A stretch of DNA of 64,000 nucleotides from Juglans regia (GCF_001411555.2 NC_049907.1:33501866-33565865), one strand, 5' to 3'; positions 49,431 through 61,287 are shown, numbered from the stretch's first letter. The notes: a model not told the origin generated them from the letters alone. Numbers and translations are program-made.

Positions 49431-49456
49431 AACCCTATAGGCATAAATAACTAGCA

Positions 49457-49830
49457 ATGAGGCATAATATGAAACTATCTCCTAGATATTATGGGCCATT
49501 TACAATTGAAGAGAAGATCAATTTAGTGGCTTACCAATTGAAGTTACCCCCAGCATCTAGGATGCATCCCATGATCCATGTCTCTTGCCTTAAAGAGAAA
49601 GTTGGGGTCCCAAGTCCAAGTCCTCCCAACTTTGCCTCCTACAGATACCATGGATGAGATTTGTCCCGAGCCAGAGAAAGTTTTGGAAAGGTGTATGAGA
49701 AAACAGGGGAACCAAACCATCACCGAGATACTTGTAAAGTGAGTTGGTTTGCCAGTAGAAGAAAGTAGTTGGGAAGTTTTAGGAAGTTTCAAGCCCTTTA
49801 CCCATACCTTGTGGGCAAGGTGCTTTGAAC
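49457..49830 (+). pseudogene. Integrase C-terminus and chromodomain
   Basis: [15 protein letters not shown] and [15 protein letters not shown] are the usual post-integrase segment, ending [11 protein letters not shown] second frame then reads PEKVLERCMRKQGN and ILVK-stop-VGLPVEESSWEVL, a chromodomain with a TGA at about 49740 in place of the core Trp. The chromodomain places the element among chromoviruses and in active relatives directs insertion to marked chromatin. Confidence 0.82.
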
Positions 49831-49840
49831 GGAGGGGATT

Positions 49841-50455
49841 TGTTAGGAACTCGTTGGCGTTGCAAACCCTAGGGAGGAGTAGAGAAGAAAGTAAAGCAAG
49901 TAAGTGTTGAATTGAAGATGAAGTTATGCGAAGTGAACTAAGTGGAGAGGCATGGGACTGGGAACGACGTCATTGGAAGAGGTCACAAAGCACTTCGTTT
50001 TGAGGAAATAAAATGAGGCATGTTGGGTAAAGCTGGGTTGCTGTTTAGGAGTTGCAATACGCTGTGTTTAATCAACTGTTAGTGTTTGTCATTTTTTATT
50101 TACTATAATACACACCGTTTTAGGACTAAAAACACCAAACGGTGCATTTAATTTTTTTTGTCATTTTGCAAATGTCTATCAGGTCAGTTTATCATTTACT
50201 AGAAGTTAGTTACCGAATCTGAGATCTTGGATATATGAGAAAGAGAGAGGAAACAGAAGAATCTTTTGGAAAGTTTATTGAATGTATGGAGGTTTAGGGA
50301 TTCCTCGAAGAACCATATTACCAATACAAGCTTGTGACTCATTGAATCATTTTTACAAACACTTCTCATCCCCTATGTTACTTCTCATTTGTATTCCCAA
50401 TTTCCATTCCACGCAACCATCTTATTACATCCACTCCTAGAACAATAACTTAACA
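49841..50455 (+). repeat. 3' LTR of the Gypsy element
   Basis: 615 bp, TGTTAGGAAC to ACTTAACA, preceded by the polypurine tract at 49831-49840. Confidence 0.92.
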
Positions 50456-50682
50456 CTCTTACAGGACTCCATCTATCACACTTCAACGCATCTACAGAAA
50501 TGGGCCAAGGTCAATTTAGGCTTTGGTTTGGTATAATAAAGATTTAGAGATCTGGGCTCAAGGCTTTTATGGGCTTGGGTTTGCATGGTTAATCTTTTCC
50601 ACTTGGTTTTATTGTATTTCTTATACGAGAGAGGTTGGTTAGTTAAGTCCAATTGCTTATATTTCGTACTTATATTTTATAT

Positions 50683-51334
50683 GGAAAATGCTACATGCCC
50701 CGCTGGGGGCTCCCAGAGGGGCATGTAGCATTTTTTTATCTATATTTTTTTCATTTTTTTATATAAATATTTTTTAATAATTTTAAATATTTTAAAAAAT
50801 AAAATAAAAATTATAATATTATTAAAAAATATTTTCTTAATCACAAAATAGAATAAAAAATAATATTTATTCTACTTCGTGATTAAAGAAGTATTTTTTA
50901 ATATTTTTTTTACTTTCTGATTAAGGAAGTATTTTTTAATGATATTTTAAATTTATTTTATTTTTTAAAAGTGTAAAAAAAATCTATATAAAAAATAAAT
51001 TAAAAAAATATACATAAAAAAATACATATTAAGCCCAACGGAAGCCACAGCGAGACTGTAGCATGTTCATTTTAAATATTTAAAAAAAATCATAATATTA
51101 TTAAAAAATATTTTCTTTATTTTATTTCGTAATTAAGAAAATATTTTTTAATATATTTTTTTTTTACTTTCTGATTAAAAAAATATTTTCTTAATAATAT
51201 TTTAAATTTATTTTATTTTTTTAAAATATTTTAAAATATTAAAAAATTTATATAAAAAATTATTTAAATAAAATACCTATAAAATAATCTACAGCCCCCA
51301 GCGGGAGCTCCCAGCGGGGGTTGTAGCATCACCC
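50683..51334. mobile_element. Mutator-like MITE, apparently dimeric
   Basis: The ends are inverted repeats of about 48 bp (GGAAAATGCTACATGCCCCG ... and, at the right, CGGGGGTTGTAGCATCACCC). A perfect 9-bp duplication ATTTTATAT lies at 50674-50682 and 51335-51343, as in Mutator-like elements. Each end is itself palindromic around GGGAGCTCCC. A third, decayed end copy lies inside at about 51027-51069 (AGCCCAACGGAAGC...TGTAGCAT), with similar A/T cores on both sides. No transposase. Confidence 0.82.
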
Positions 51335-52497
51335 ATTTTATATTAGTTTGACTTGACTTAAAGGCCCATGGCCTGCAGTTAGCTTTTCACAGGTATTCAC
51401 GTGAGTATATATACTCAAATCCTTCGAGAGTGTAGGGTATTCAGGAATGATATAGATAAATCAATACAAGTCATCTATAACATAAATATTAGTAAGATCA
51501 ATCATGATTTAAACTCTCAACATGAAGATTTTTATGAAAACTTTACGTTTATTATGTTTATGTTGTGATGAATTTTTTATTGAGTCAAAGACTCATTTTA
51601 ATTTTATTTCATATTTTTAACCACTCATGTAATGACAATGATCAATACAAGCAAGCGGACCAAGCTCAGAAGGAGTAGTCTATGAAGTTAGTGACTTATT
51701 GTGTGACTATCTGTTCCATTTCAGTTGGTTTGAGATTACGGTTATGTTTTATTTAAGACATTGTTCAATTTATCAACTATTTTATGTGGTAAATAATGTT
51801 TTATTTAATTATGCAAGTATCTTTCTTGGTTATATTTACATAAGCAAGTGACTAACCTTAAGGAATTAGGTGTTACATAGTATCTTTCAAAATAAATATT
51901 ATTAGATATTTATGAAATACGGGTGTACTGCAACTCTCATCGTATCCAAAATGATATTTTTTTTAAAAAATAATGTAAGAATCTTAATTACATGACATTT
52001 ATAATAGCATGAGAATATAAAGGTATCCATATTTAAAAAATATTTGGTAATTTTTTAAAAGAGAGCACAATTTTAGGTAGTTAAATTCCCAATTCCGAGG
52101 GCGGCCTCCTATCGAGGACAAAGGATGGCTCTTAAGGGTCGAGCTAGGGCTGTAATAGGAAATCACATTCTTAGTGCGATTTTAGATTATTACTTAGATT
52201 ATTACAAATAAAGGTCATTATATATGTATATATAAACATATTTACAAAACTCAAAGTTGGTTGGTCAAAACTTGTGGATAAAATTAAAAGATATGGTATA
52301 AATATTTTATTTTTTTAAAATTAAATAGTTCATGAAAAATGTTAAACTCGAATAATAATATGAATATTTTCTAATAACAAGAGAAGAGATGCTCTGTTTG
52401 TTATGCTTATATATTTCTTCTTTCTGAATACCAATATTTAGGAGTCCTGCTAGAGCCATCAAGAGTGACTCTCATGATTTCTACATAAAAGTATAAT

Positions 52498-53026
52498 TAG
52501 GAGTGATAATATATGACATGACCCGTTAACTTAATACAAACATGATATAATAAAAGTGAGTTAGGATTTATCCTTAACATGTTCGGGTCAAAACGGGTTG
52601 ACCCGTTAAGACACGAATGCTTAATGAGTTAACCCGTTTTGACCCATTATAATCCGTTATGACTCGTCAAGAAAGTTAAAGTTAAAGTTATATCCTCAAA
52701 ATAAAATTGTTGGAATTTTAATTTCGATATTTTTATTGTTTGGATTGTAACTTTGACTTGTATTTAGTTTTATATTTTTTTTTATAGATATTGTGATTTT
52801 AATATTTATATAAAATTATAGGTCAAACGGGTTAATTTTGGATCTGTTTAATCCATTTACATAAACAAATTGACACGACATGACAAGTTATGTTAATGAG
52901 TCGTGTTAGAATTTGTGATTTTGACATGATAAGCTTAACGGGTCAAGTTAAGATTGACCCATATAATATAATATACATGTCTTGATACGATACAAATACG
53001 ACCAGTTAATACGATTTGACACTTCT
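52498..53026. mobile_element. hAT-like MITE with ACCCGTT repeats
   Basis: Left end AGGAGTGATAATATATGACA, right end GATTTGACACTTCT; the short inverted ends are AG(G/A)AGTG. Flanks AAGTATAAT (52489-52497) and AAGTACAAT (53027-53035) form an 8-9-bp duplication with one mismatch. The interior has alternating AACGGGTTGACCCGTTAA-type words on both strands. A widespread plant repeat type; no coding sequence. Confidence 0.65.
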
Positions 53027-53259
53027 AAGTACAATATATTTTTTTATTTTATGTTTTTAAAATATTTAAAAAAATTTACAAACTTATTTAAAAATCACTT
53101 ACTTAACATTTAAATTAAAAAAATAAAATAAAATGAGTATCCGTGACTTTTCTTCAAGATATCATTTCCCCAGATATGCATTACAACTTTTAGGACAATC
53201 TAAAACAGTTCGGTACATGCTCGGCCTTCGAAATTTAGGTATTGAATTTTTATTACGCT

Positions 53260-53430
53260 TAATTTATCTCATTTTATTATTATAATTTTTTTAATTTTTA
53301 TATAAAATATAATAAAAAATTTAATTTTTTTAAATTTTAAAATAATAATAATATTAAAAAATAATATTTTAATAATAATATATTCAATTTATTTAATACT
53401 ATTTAAACTCACTATTCAAATCAACTCTCA
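53260..53430. repeat. GAGTTGAG-family MITE copy 4, AT-degraded
   Basis: AATTTATCTCATTTTATTATTATAA, an AATAATAATATTAAAAAATAATATT core, and ACTCACTATTCAAATCAACTC at the right. Same layout as 7706 and 41165, but further decayed. Confidence 0.55.
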
Positions 53431-54557
53431 GATAATAATGCTTGCCTAAGGATCTCATCGATTTTTTTTCTATTTAATGATCAAGAAAGTATGTTTTAAT
53501 AAATTTGTGATTTTTATTCTTTTAAAAATATTTAAAGGATTTAAAATTTTTTTTGAAAAAACATTAAAAAAAATATAAAAAGTTAACCTTCTCGGTAGAC
53601 ACCTTGATGGAGAGTGTCGGTGGGTGTAGCACCTTAGAACTGTAGAGCTTCCTTTAGGCCTCGGCAACAGGGGCCCGTCATCTGGCCTATTCGTGTGCCC
53701 CACTTGGCCTGCATGGTATGAGACAGATAGAAATAAAAAAGAAAAATCAGGACAGGATTCGGGTGGATATTCTACTCGCCCGCCCGCCCCACCTATAAAT
53801 ACAAAAAAAAGGACTCTCCGCCCTTGTTTGGATGGGGTGGCTGCCCACCCGTGTAGCGTCCATATCCCTTTTTCGAAACCAAAACAAGAAAGAAAAGAAG
53901 AATATGAAGTATTTTTTGTTTTTTTTCAAAAACAGAAAAAAGAAAAATGTAAGGGTGTAATTCAGACTAGTTTCAGTCTAGAAGTATAATCCAATTATGG
54001 TGGATGCTGCCCTTTAATCTTGAGATATATACACTAGATCATAAAGTGAATTTCTGAATTCAATGGCTTTTGATCACTTACGTGATTATATATATATATA
54101 TACAGAAGGTTCGTGTATATATATTTTGTTACATAAAGGAAGGGCTTTGATCACGTACGTCTTGGTTTTGTTTCAATTTCGAATATATATATAATCACGT
54201 ACAATATTTGAATAGGAGATTGATTTGTGATTTACAGTACAACTAAAATGAAGCTAATAATTTCTTGTCTTTCTTGGGGATGTCACAGAGGATAATGTTA
54301 ATATACATGATCTCTGCAAAATTTGAAAATAATGGTAAAAAGAAACAGATACCAACAGGTCCCTCCCACATCAAGTGCCAATGTCTCAGACCAATGAATT
54401 AGGGTAAAAAACAAATGGCCAACATAGTTATAAGCCTCCAATTTGGAATCGATCACTTTATGTACTGATGGATCGGATCATATAGGTGATCTGCCAAATT
54501 GCTACCTGATTCACAATTTCAACTCCACCTAATTTAATTTCAAGTTTCAACTTGCAC

Positions 54558-56978
54558 CTATTTGCAAGGTGGTGGGTTTTGTCTTCCACCATACCTTACT
54601 ACTGCATTGGTACATGTAGCAGTGGCACCCATTCCCTTCCTCTGATACCTCAAATCGATGTTGTAGAAGTGAACATCTTGGCAAGGAAACTGCTTGCTGC
54701 ACATCAGATTTACTGCCACTGCTGAGCTTGAGGTTCCCTTAATGTTTATGTAATAAACGTTGCTGATCTTTACACGCGATGGCTGCACATTCATATTTAT
54801 TAATTAAGTACCAGATGGAGCAGCTGATATATATATATATATTTATATATATAGAAAAAGGGAGAGATTTGTGCAGAGGAAATATGGGGAATGAAACCAA
54901 CCGCTTTCTTGCATTTGCTTGATCTTTCGCAGTATCGCTGGTCTATAATGATGGGGTTCTTGACATTGTTCATAATGATGTCCTGGAAAAGCATGCCAGA
55001 CGCTGAACTTGAATCAGATCCTGGCCATGTTTTGATTCTAACCCCATTATCTGTGCCAGTCAAGGTGCAATTTTTCACAACGATGCCTCTCACATCCTCC
55101 TCGTGACGGTACTTGCCGAGGCTACCCACACTGTCATGGACATGATCAAAATTAAGCAAAAAGTAATTCGGGTTTCCTTTTCATGATTAAACTCATTATC
55201 TAACGTAACCATTATTGTAAATTTGTAACCTAACTCTCTTTAAATACATAGAAATATTAATATTTACCTAATGCCATGACCAGGTCCACAGGTTAATTTG
55301 GTGATTGCGACGTTAGTGGCTCCCTGGATCATAGAGACGCAATCATCCCCAGTCATGATGATGGTTTCATTAATTCGCACGTTGTTGGAATGGCTAACAT
55401 GGATGCCATCAGTGTTGGGGCTATCTCCGGGGGCAATTACACGAATGTTTCGTACCCTGATGTCCTCGCATTGAGTGATGAATACGTGAACCCCTTTGCT
55501 ATTAAGGGAAGTGATGCCCTGCAGGACTCCATTGGTGACCTTGTTGAACTTAATGTTCTGCTCCAAATGATTAGATCGAACAGTAAATGGACACAAACAA
55601 ACCATTCTAAATTTCAACTCAGTTTATCTCAAGTAAAGGAAATCAACTACTGATCAAAAGAAAGATCGAGAAAGCAGCTAGCTAGCTTACAGATGGAAGT
55701 TGGACGCAGTTTTTGTTACCCTTACAGTCGTATTTCCAAACAGCACCACCCTGCCCATCAAAAGTCCCACTTCCTGTAATTACCAAGCCATTGATGGATT
55801 GGAACAAGACCCATTCAGAGGAAGAGTATTCTCTGATATCCGTGGTTGCTTTTAATGTCCCTATAACTTGAACTATTGTGGGAGATGGGCCGCTGCATGG
55901 CCCTGCAAACACAATCTCAGATAGTAAGAAAGCCCCTCCGGGGATGAGTAGCCTCGACCTTCCCTTGAAGCCGCATGCAGCACGCCATGCTCTTTTGAAC
56001 GGCTGCAGGGTTTATGGTTAGATTATGGTTGGTTTGGGAATACAATTGCTTTTAGATATTTTTAAATTATTTTACTATTATTTACAGATTATCTAAGATA
56101 TATTTAAACGGATACAACTAATTTTGTGAATATTATCGCTCAAAAACATTTTAATTAATGAGAAAGTTTGAGAATGAAATATAAATTTATTCACCTTGAT
56201 ATTTTTATTGATAATTTTTGTTATAATATAAAATAAATAATAAAATCTATTTCCTTTCCTTACTTAGGAGAAGCAGTAATTCCATTTCTACGGACAGGAC
56301 AGGCTATTTGTTTGGTACTGATTTGCTCTAAAGGCCATCTAGATAATTCTTTCGGGAAAGAGAGACAAAAGTGGAGAAAGAGCATAGAGGAATATGGAAT
56401 TACTTTGTCAAAGACCGTACCAAGTGCATTAAAAACAAAGTAAAACTGATATTCACAGCTTGTTTCTGATTAATAAGATGGGATATTATATTATGGAGAA
56501 TCTTTGACTGCAACTGAACATGTCGATCTTTATATAAAGAGTCAATCCGCTCGTGAAGTCTTATATAAATGCTTTCACTATATATCCATGTTTCCTTCCT
56601 TTTCCTCTAGATTTTCTATGCAACCATAAAAGATGACCAGAACAAAATGCATGCTTGTTGTCATAACCACGTACATGTATTTACAACAAATATTGATCAA
56701 TAAATTAAGCTGGTGCAGTACAGCTATTTATAATTTACCTGGGTGCTATCTTTTCGACCATCAGGATTGGCACCGAAGTGTAATACGTTGAAGACTCTCT
56801 CATAGTTAAGACCAGGCCGAATGTCATAAGTAATCCGACGTAAGTTAGCACTCAGGAGAGTATCAACAAGTGCATGCGACATGCCCTTTGCCTCGCAGCA
56901 GCAGGCAATTGCAAAGCACAAAATCAGAATGGTGGCGTGCACGCAAGCCCAGTTTCCTGCTGCATTATTGTCTGCCAT
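54558..56978 (-). CDS. Polygalacturonase (glycoside hydrolase 28), secreted
   Basis: Five exons (minus): 56978-56739, 56002-55691, 55557-55268, 55130-54902, 54782-54558; all junctions are GT-AG and keep frame, giving about 431 residues. The N-terminus has a signal-peptide-like core (VHATILILCFAIACCCEAKG). FNVLHFGANPDGRKDSTQ opens the beta-helix. All four GH28 motifs are present: NTDG (about 232-235), DD in TGDDC (about 255-256), GHG in CGPGHGI (about 277-279) and RIK (about 312-314). These hold the catalytic aspartates, the histidine and substrate-binding Arg/Lys. C-terminal cysteines (CKK, CSKQFPC, CTNAV) fit disulphides of plant enzymes. It cleaves alpha-1,4 linkages of homogalacturonan in the cell wall. 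Endo or exo mode and tissue cannot be told. Exon 4 uses a weaker donor (GCG|GTTGGT). Confidence 0.93.
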
Positions 56979-57025
56979 TGCTGCGTCCTAGCTAGCTACG
57001 TACCTTCTCAAATCCCAGCACCGAT

Positions 57026-57130
57026 TTCTTTATAACCTTTTACGCATTTTCTACAATATAAAAGCCTCTGGTGGAGGCTCTCTTCGATTAAATGGGAAAT
57101 CAGCTCTCTTTCTATGCCTCTATATTTAAA
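57026..57130 (-). promoter_or_regulatory. Possible TATA boxes of the polygalacturonase gene
   Basis: On the minus strand GGTTATAAAGAA (57037-57026) lies about 50 bp before the start codon. A second AT-rich candidate, GTTTAAATATAG, lies near 57130. The second leaves a more usual leader length. Confidence 0.35.
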
Positions 57131-57791
57131 CACTTGGTTTCCAGCAATACAGATTCTTTATATGGGCCATCTAAGTCTACGGATCGAGAATATTAATTAA
57201 TGTGTGTTTTTGTCAAATTTTCTTGTCTAAAATTGATGGTATGATGCTTTGTGTGCATGGCTTCCCTGAACTTATTCTCCACGAACCTGATCTCCATGTA
57301 CCAACAAATTCACCACCACTTTCGCACCACCATCTTGTGACAGCAGGTTATCATGATCATCGGTTCCTCCGCCAGTCACAGTCGGTTAACGGGGGGAGAA
57401 AGTACTGTTGCTTATCCTAATGTCTTTTAATTGAGGAAAACCTACGCTCCAAGGATACGGAAAAGATCAGTCTTCTCAGTATTTTTCATTGTCTTCATTT
57501 TTTATTTTCTGTCGTGAGTAATTATTAAGTGATTTTAGAATATAAATGTGATGCTTCTGACCCTCGCTTAGAATTTGGTGGTGATTAAGACGTGGATATG
57601 CAACACTGGTTTATATATCCCTCATACGTGATAGTTACATATTTCTAACAGAATAAATAAATCTCATCGGAAAACCAAAGGGTCTTTTTCCTTTTAGTGT
57701 AAACTTTCCTTCATTCATATTCATAAAAAGGTCAACCATTACATAATCTATCTTTTGTCAACTGACTATAGGTATAAACTTGGAGCTATCC

Positions 57792-58030
57792 TCAATCCAT
57801 ACCGGCCCTTTCATTCTCTAATTGCAAAGCTTTCCTAGCTAGAATGTGGGCCACTGTATTACTATCCCTATGTGAGTATTGCACTTTCCACTCAGGTTTA
57901 TACCTTAAAAACTCTTTTACATCTTTTATAATGTGACCCATGTAGAACACATATCTTCCTTATCCCTATTTACAACATTGACAATAGCCTGAGCATCCCC
58001 TTCTATAACTATTTTTTGAAAACAAAGATC
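57792..58030 (-). pseudogene. RNase H-like fragment (RVT_3 type) of a LINE
   Basis: On the minus strand KIVIEGDAQAIVNVVN is followed, after one frameshift, by IIKDVKEFLRYKPEWKVQY and HRDSNTVAHILARKAL, then a TGA at 57794. These are the usual motifs of the RNase H-like domain at the end of plant LINE ORF2, or of related stand-alone plant frames. The upstream part is cut off by the Copia insertion starting at 58038. Confidence 0.72.
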
Positions 58031-58037
58031 ATTTCAT

Positions 58038-58416
58038 TGTTAGAATCAAAAGATGTGATAATTTCTTCCCATAATCAAATCATGTGTTCAATAAAATTGA
58101 GAGTTCATACCTCCAATAACTTGTGATAGATTTTCCATAGAGCTTTAGGGTTCCTGAAAAGGAGGACAATTTCCAGCTATGGAGAGAACTACTCGCTACC
58201 CCTCTTTGTCTGATTTTTGTTCTTGCCCTTAAGAGAGAGAAGAAGAAGAACAAAAAACCTATATAGAAGAACTCAATGGCCTAGTTCTATTTTTAAACTG
58301 GGGTGAGAGTAGGGGCCTCCATATGTGTCTATTAAAATGACCCATCCCATTATGGGCCCAATGACTAAATATTAATGCTAGTCCACTGTTTACCAAAAAA
58401 AAAAAAAACAACAACA
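58038..58416 (-). repeat. 3' LTR of the Copia element
   Basis: 379 bp. On the minus strand it starts TGTTGTTGTTTTTT, includes a poly-T run, and ends CTAACA. It matches 63660-64000 closely, with small indels such as AGAAGAAC near 58266. Confidence 0.88.
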
Positions 58417-58675
58417 ATCTCCCACTTGGACATCATTATATTTAATAATAATATAAACACAAACAAACATCCCACAATCAAAGGCCTTGTTCAAACCTTT
58501 AAGTACAAACTAGTGAAGAATATACCGATAGAGCATACGACACATGATCAATACTTGCAATCACATAATTCAGGTCGATGAGATGCGAGTGCAATATGGA
58601 AATAATCAAAAGAGTGACAAACACCCGTTTCCATAAGAAGCCCTAGAGACAAATCTGAATGTCTTTAAAGCAATA

Positions 58676-59160
58676 GGCCTTGTCCAAAATACAGTTGCAG
58701 CAACTAGTCTAGTGACTATACCGATAGGATATATGACACCAAGCTTATACTCACAACCACCTGACTCAGGCATAGACTAAAACAAATTCTGTCTTGTAGG
58801 TAATATGCCTTGTCCATAATGCATGTGACTCAGGCATAAGACTAATCAATATGCCTTAATACATAAAGTATGCCTTGTCCAAAATGCACGTGACTCAGGC
58901 ATGAGACCAAACACAATGTCTCATTACATAAACAATTGCCTTGTCCAAAATGCGCGTGACCTAGGCACGAGACTAGTCAATATGTCTCAATACATAAAGT
59001 ACGCCCTGTTCAAAATGCACGTGACTCAAGCACGAGACCAAACATAATGTCTCATTACATAAACAATCGCCTTGTCTAAAATGCGAGTGACCTAGGCACG
59101 AGAATAGTCAATGTCTCAATATATAAAGTACGTCCTATCCTAAATGTGCATGACTCAGGC
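58676..59160 (-). repeat. 65-bp tandem array in the Copia 3' region
   Basis: GCC(T/C)TGTCC.AAATGC starts at 58807, 58872, 58938, 59003, 59069 and (decayed) 59132; an earlier unit starts at 58676, exactly 131 bp before 58807. Two alternating variants, GACTCAGGCATGAGACCAAAC and GACCTAGGCACGAGACTAGTC, give a 131-bp higher-order period. It lies between the end of the polyprotein (about 59240) and the polypurine tract. Confidence 0.82.
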
Positions 59161-59239
59161 ATTCATTGACATTGCTATATTTAAAATAGAATATGCGTAT
59201 ATAGTCAAACAATCAATGATCACAGAACTCTCACTAACT

Positions 59240-60677
59240 AAATACAAAAGAAGACTTTAACAATCCCCAAATGAGTCACATGCTCCTGAAACAACTTTGG
59301 AGCTAAACCTTTAGTTAGTGGGTCAGCTAACATATTCTCTGTGAAAATATGCTCAACACAAATATAAGACTCGGCTATTTTCTCTCTAACAAAAAAAACT
59401 TAATATCAATATGTTTGGAGCGAGAAGAGCTCATAGTGTTTCGAGAGAAAGTGACTGCTGTAGAATTGTCACAAAATATCTTCAACGGCCTCAAAATGTT
59501 GTTCACAACACCTAGCCCCAAGATAAAGTTCCACAACCCTAGATCTCTACCAAAAATCTGGATGCCCAAAACATAAGAGGTCTTATCAAGATCTTTCATA
59601 TCAAAATGAGATGACAACATGCGTTTTGTCTCAAACAGAAACTCAATGTCATTTGTGGTGAGTAATATATCATCCATATAAAGAACAAGAAAGATATACT
59701 TACTCCCAACGACCCTCAAAATATATTCATTGATCAACAAGATTCTCCTTGAAACTGTAAGTGGTAACAATCTCATCAAACTTTAGATACCATTGTCTCG
59801 ATGTCTGCTTAAGCCCATAAATGGACTTGTTAAACTTACACACCATATGTTCCTTTCCTTCCACTTGGAAACCATCTGGTTGTATCATGTACACATCCTC
59901 AAATAGATGTTTATTAAGGAAAGCTGTCTTGATATCCATTTGATGCAGCTCAAGATCAAAATGAGCCATCAATGCCATAATAATCCGAAAAGAATCATTG
60001 GTAGAAACAGGCGAGAAAGTGTCCTTATAATCAATGCATTGTCTTTGGTTAAAACCCTTAGCAACAAGCCTAGCTTTATACCTTTCTACTTGGCCTTCAA
60101 AATTATACTTGGTCTTAAAACCCCATTTGCAACCAATTGGCCTATAGCCACATAGTAGTTCAACTAAGTCCCATACACCGTTTTGACACATCGATGTCAT
60201 CTCATCATGCATAGTGTCCATCCAATATGAAGATTGAGGACTATCAATAGCCTCCTTAAAAGAGGCTAGATCATTAGACATACCAGTATTAAACTCATGT
60301 TCCTGCAAATTGACAATATAATCATATGAAATTGCTGGTCTACGAATTCTCTGTGATCTCCTCAAAACAATAACATCGATCCCCACATCTACATCAACTA
60401 TAGTGTCAAAAACAGGGTCTTGGACAAGAGTACTGATTCCCTCTGTCAATGGTGGCGCAACCACTGATGGAGGAGTAATTTGACCAGGTATAACAACACG
60501 CTCCTCCTTAAATACAACTTCACGTGACGCGAAACTCCCACTGTCACTAACATCCTCAAAGAAAATGGCTTGATTTAGATTCAATAACTCTAGTAACATT
60601 AGAAGGGCAATAGAATCTAGAGCCTCTTGATCCCACACAATAGCCAACAAAATAACCAGTAATGGTCTTAGGATCAA
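59240..60677 (-). pseudogene. Copia reverse transcriptase and RNase H
   Basis: Frame 60677-59727 has the linker and RT start (WDLVELLCGYRPIGCKWGFK, HQMDIKTAFLNKHLFEDVYM, SIYGLKQTSRQWYLKFD). After a frameshift, 59779-59375 has the catalytic LYMDDILLTTND and YVLGIQIFGRDLG. It then jumps directly to IFCDNSTAVTFSRN and KHIDIKFFLLER of RNase H, so about 150-200 residues between are missing without loss of frame. The C-terminus (ADPLTKGLAPKLF) runs to about 59240 in a continuing frame. Confidence 0.9.
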
Positions 60678-60679
60678 GT

Positions 60680-61285
60680 TTCTTCTACTGAAGATTATAA
60701 GGTCTTATTCCCGCTTTACAACCCCAAACACGAAAATGATGCAAACTAGGCCTCTTACCTAACCATAACTCATAAGGATTTTTAGGAACCGACTTAGTTG
60801 GTACTTAATTCAAAATATATGTAGCAGGTTTCAAAGCCTCACCCTGTAAAAATTCAGGCAAAGTGGAATGAGTAAGCATACACTGCACCATATCCATAAG
60901 CGTACAATTTATTCTTTTGGCAATATCATTATGTTCAGGAGTTCCAGGCATTGTGTATTGAGCCTCGATACCACATACCTCGACAAATGTAGCAAAAGGT
61001 CCGAGATTTCTACCAGTTTCATCATATCTCCCAAAAAACTCACCTCATCTATCTGATCTTACCGCTTTGATTTTCTTATTTTTCTGGAGTTCCACAGCAG
61101 CCTCGAAAGCCTTAAAAGCTTCCAATGAGTTTGATTTTTCTCAAATGAGCTCAATACAACCATAGCAAAAATAATTATCAATAAAAGTAATGAAGTATCT
61201 ATAATTTTCCAAAACGGCAAGTAAAATGGGATCACAAATATCAGTATGGATTAAACCTAGAATATCCAGACTTCTACTAATCTTT
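60680..61285 (-). pseudogene. Eroded Copia integrase core
   Basis: By position this should hold the integrase catalytic core. Fragments in different frames are recognisable (for example sequence around 60870-60960 matching the HxxNGVAER-type region), but no long frame remains. Confidence 0.6.
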
Positions 61286-61287
61286 TG

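Larger units (their letters stand above)
42856..50455 (+). mobile_element. Ty3/Gypsy chromovirus, full length but decayed
   Basis: LTRs at 42856-43486 and 49841-50455 (both TGTTAGGAA to ACTTAACA). A primer site lies after the 5' LTR, and a purine tract GGAGGGGATT precedes the 3' LTR. Domain order is gag, protease, RT, RNase H, integrase, chromodomain, as in Gypsy. Flanking 5-mers are CTCTC and CTCTT. The copy is inactive: a nested LTR in gag, an altered protease site, frameshifts and several stops. Without the nested LTR it is about 5.45 kb, normal for a chromovirus. Confidence 0.93.
41519..51877 (+). mobile_element. Outer solo LTR, split by nested insertions
   Basis: Starts TGTGACCACCCCGCCC and ends TTAGGTGTTACA. 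An exact 5-bp target duplication TAGTA lies at 41514-41518 and 51878-51882, over 10 kb apart. Its own sequence (41519-42855 plus 50456-51877, less the MITE) is about 2.1 kb. It includes a C-rich, G-poor block (42060-42840) ending in (CT)n, like the LTR at 33560. The frames at 42070-42830 lie in this block and are not considered genes. Confidence 0.85.

Noticed and set aside
53693..53989. 98-codon frame upstream of the polygalacturonase 3' end
   Set aside because: Lysine-rich low-complexity sequence from A-runs; no motif and a frame on the other strand.
58676..59160. CRISPR-like regular spacing
   Set aside because: Units are contiguous and diverged, with no unique spacers; plant retroelement context.
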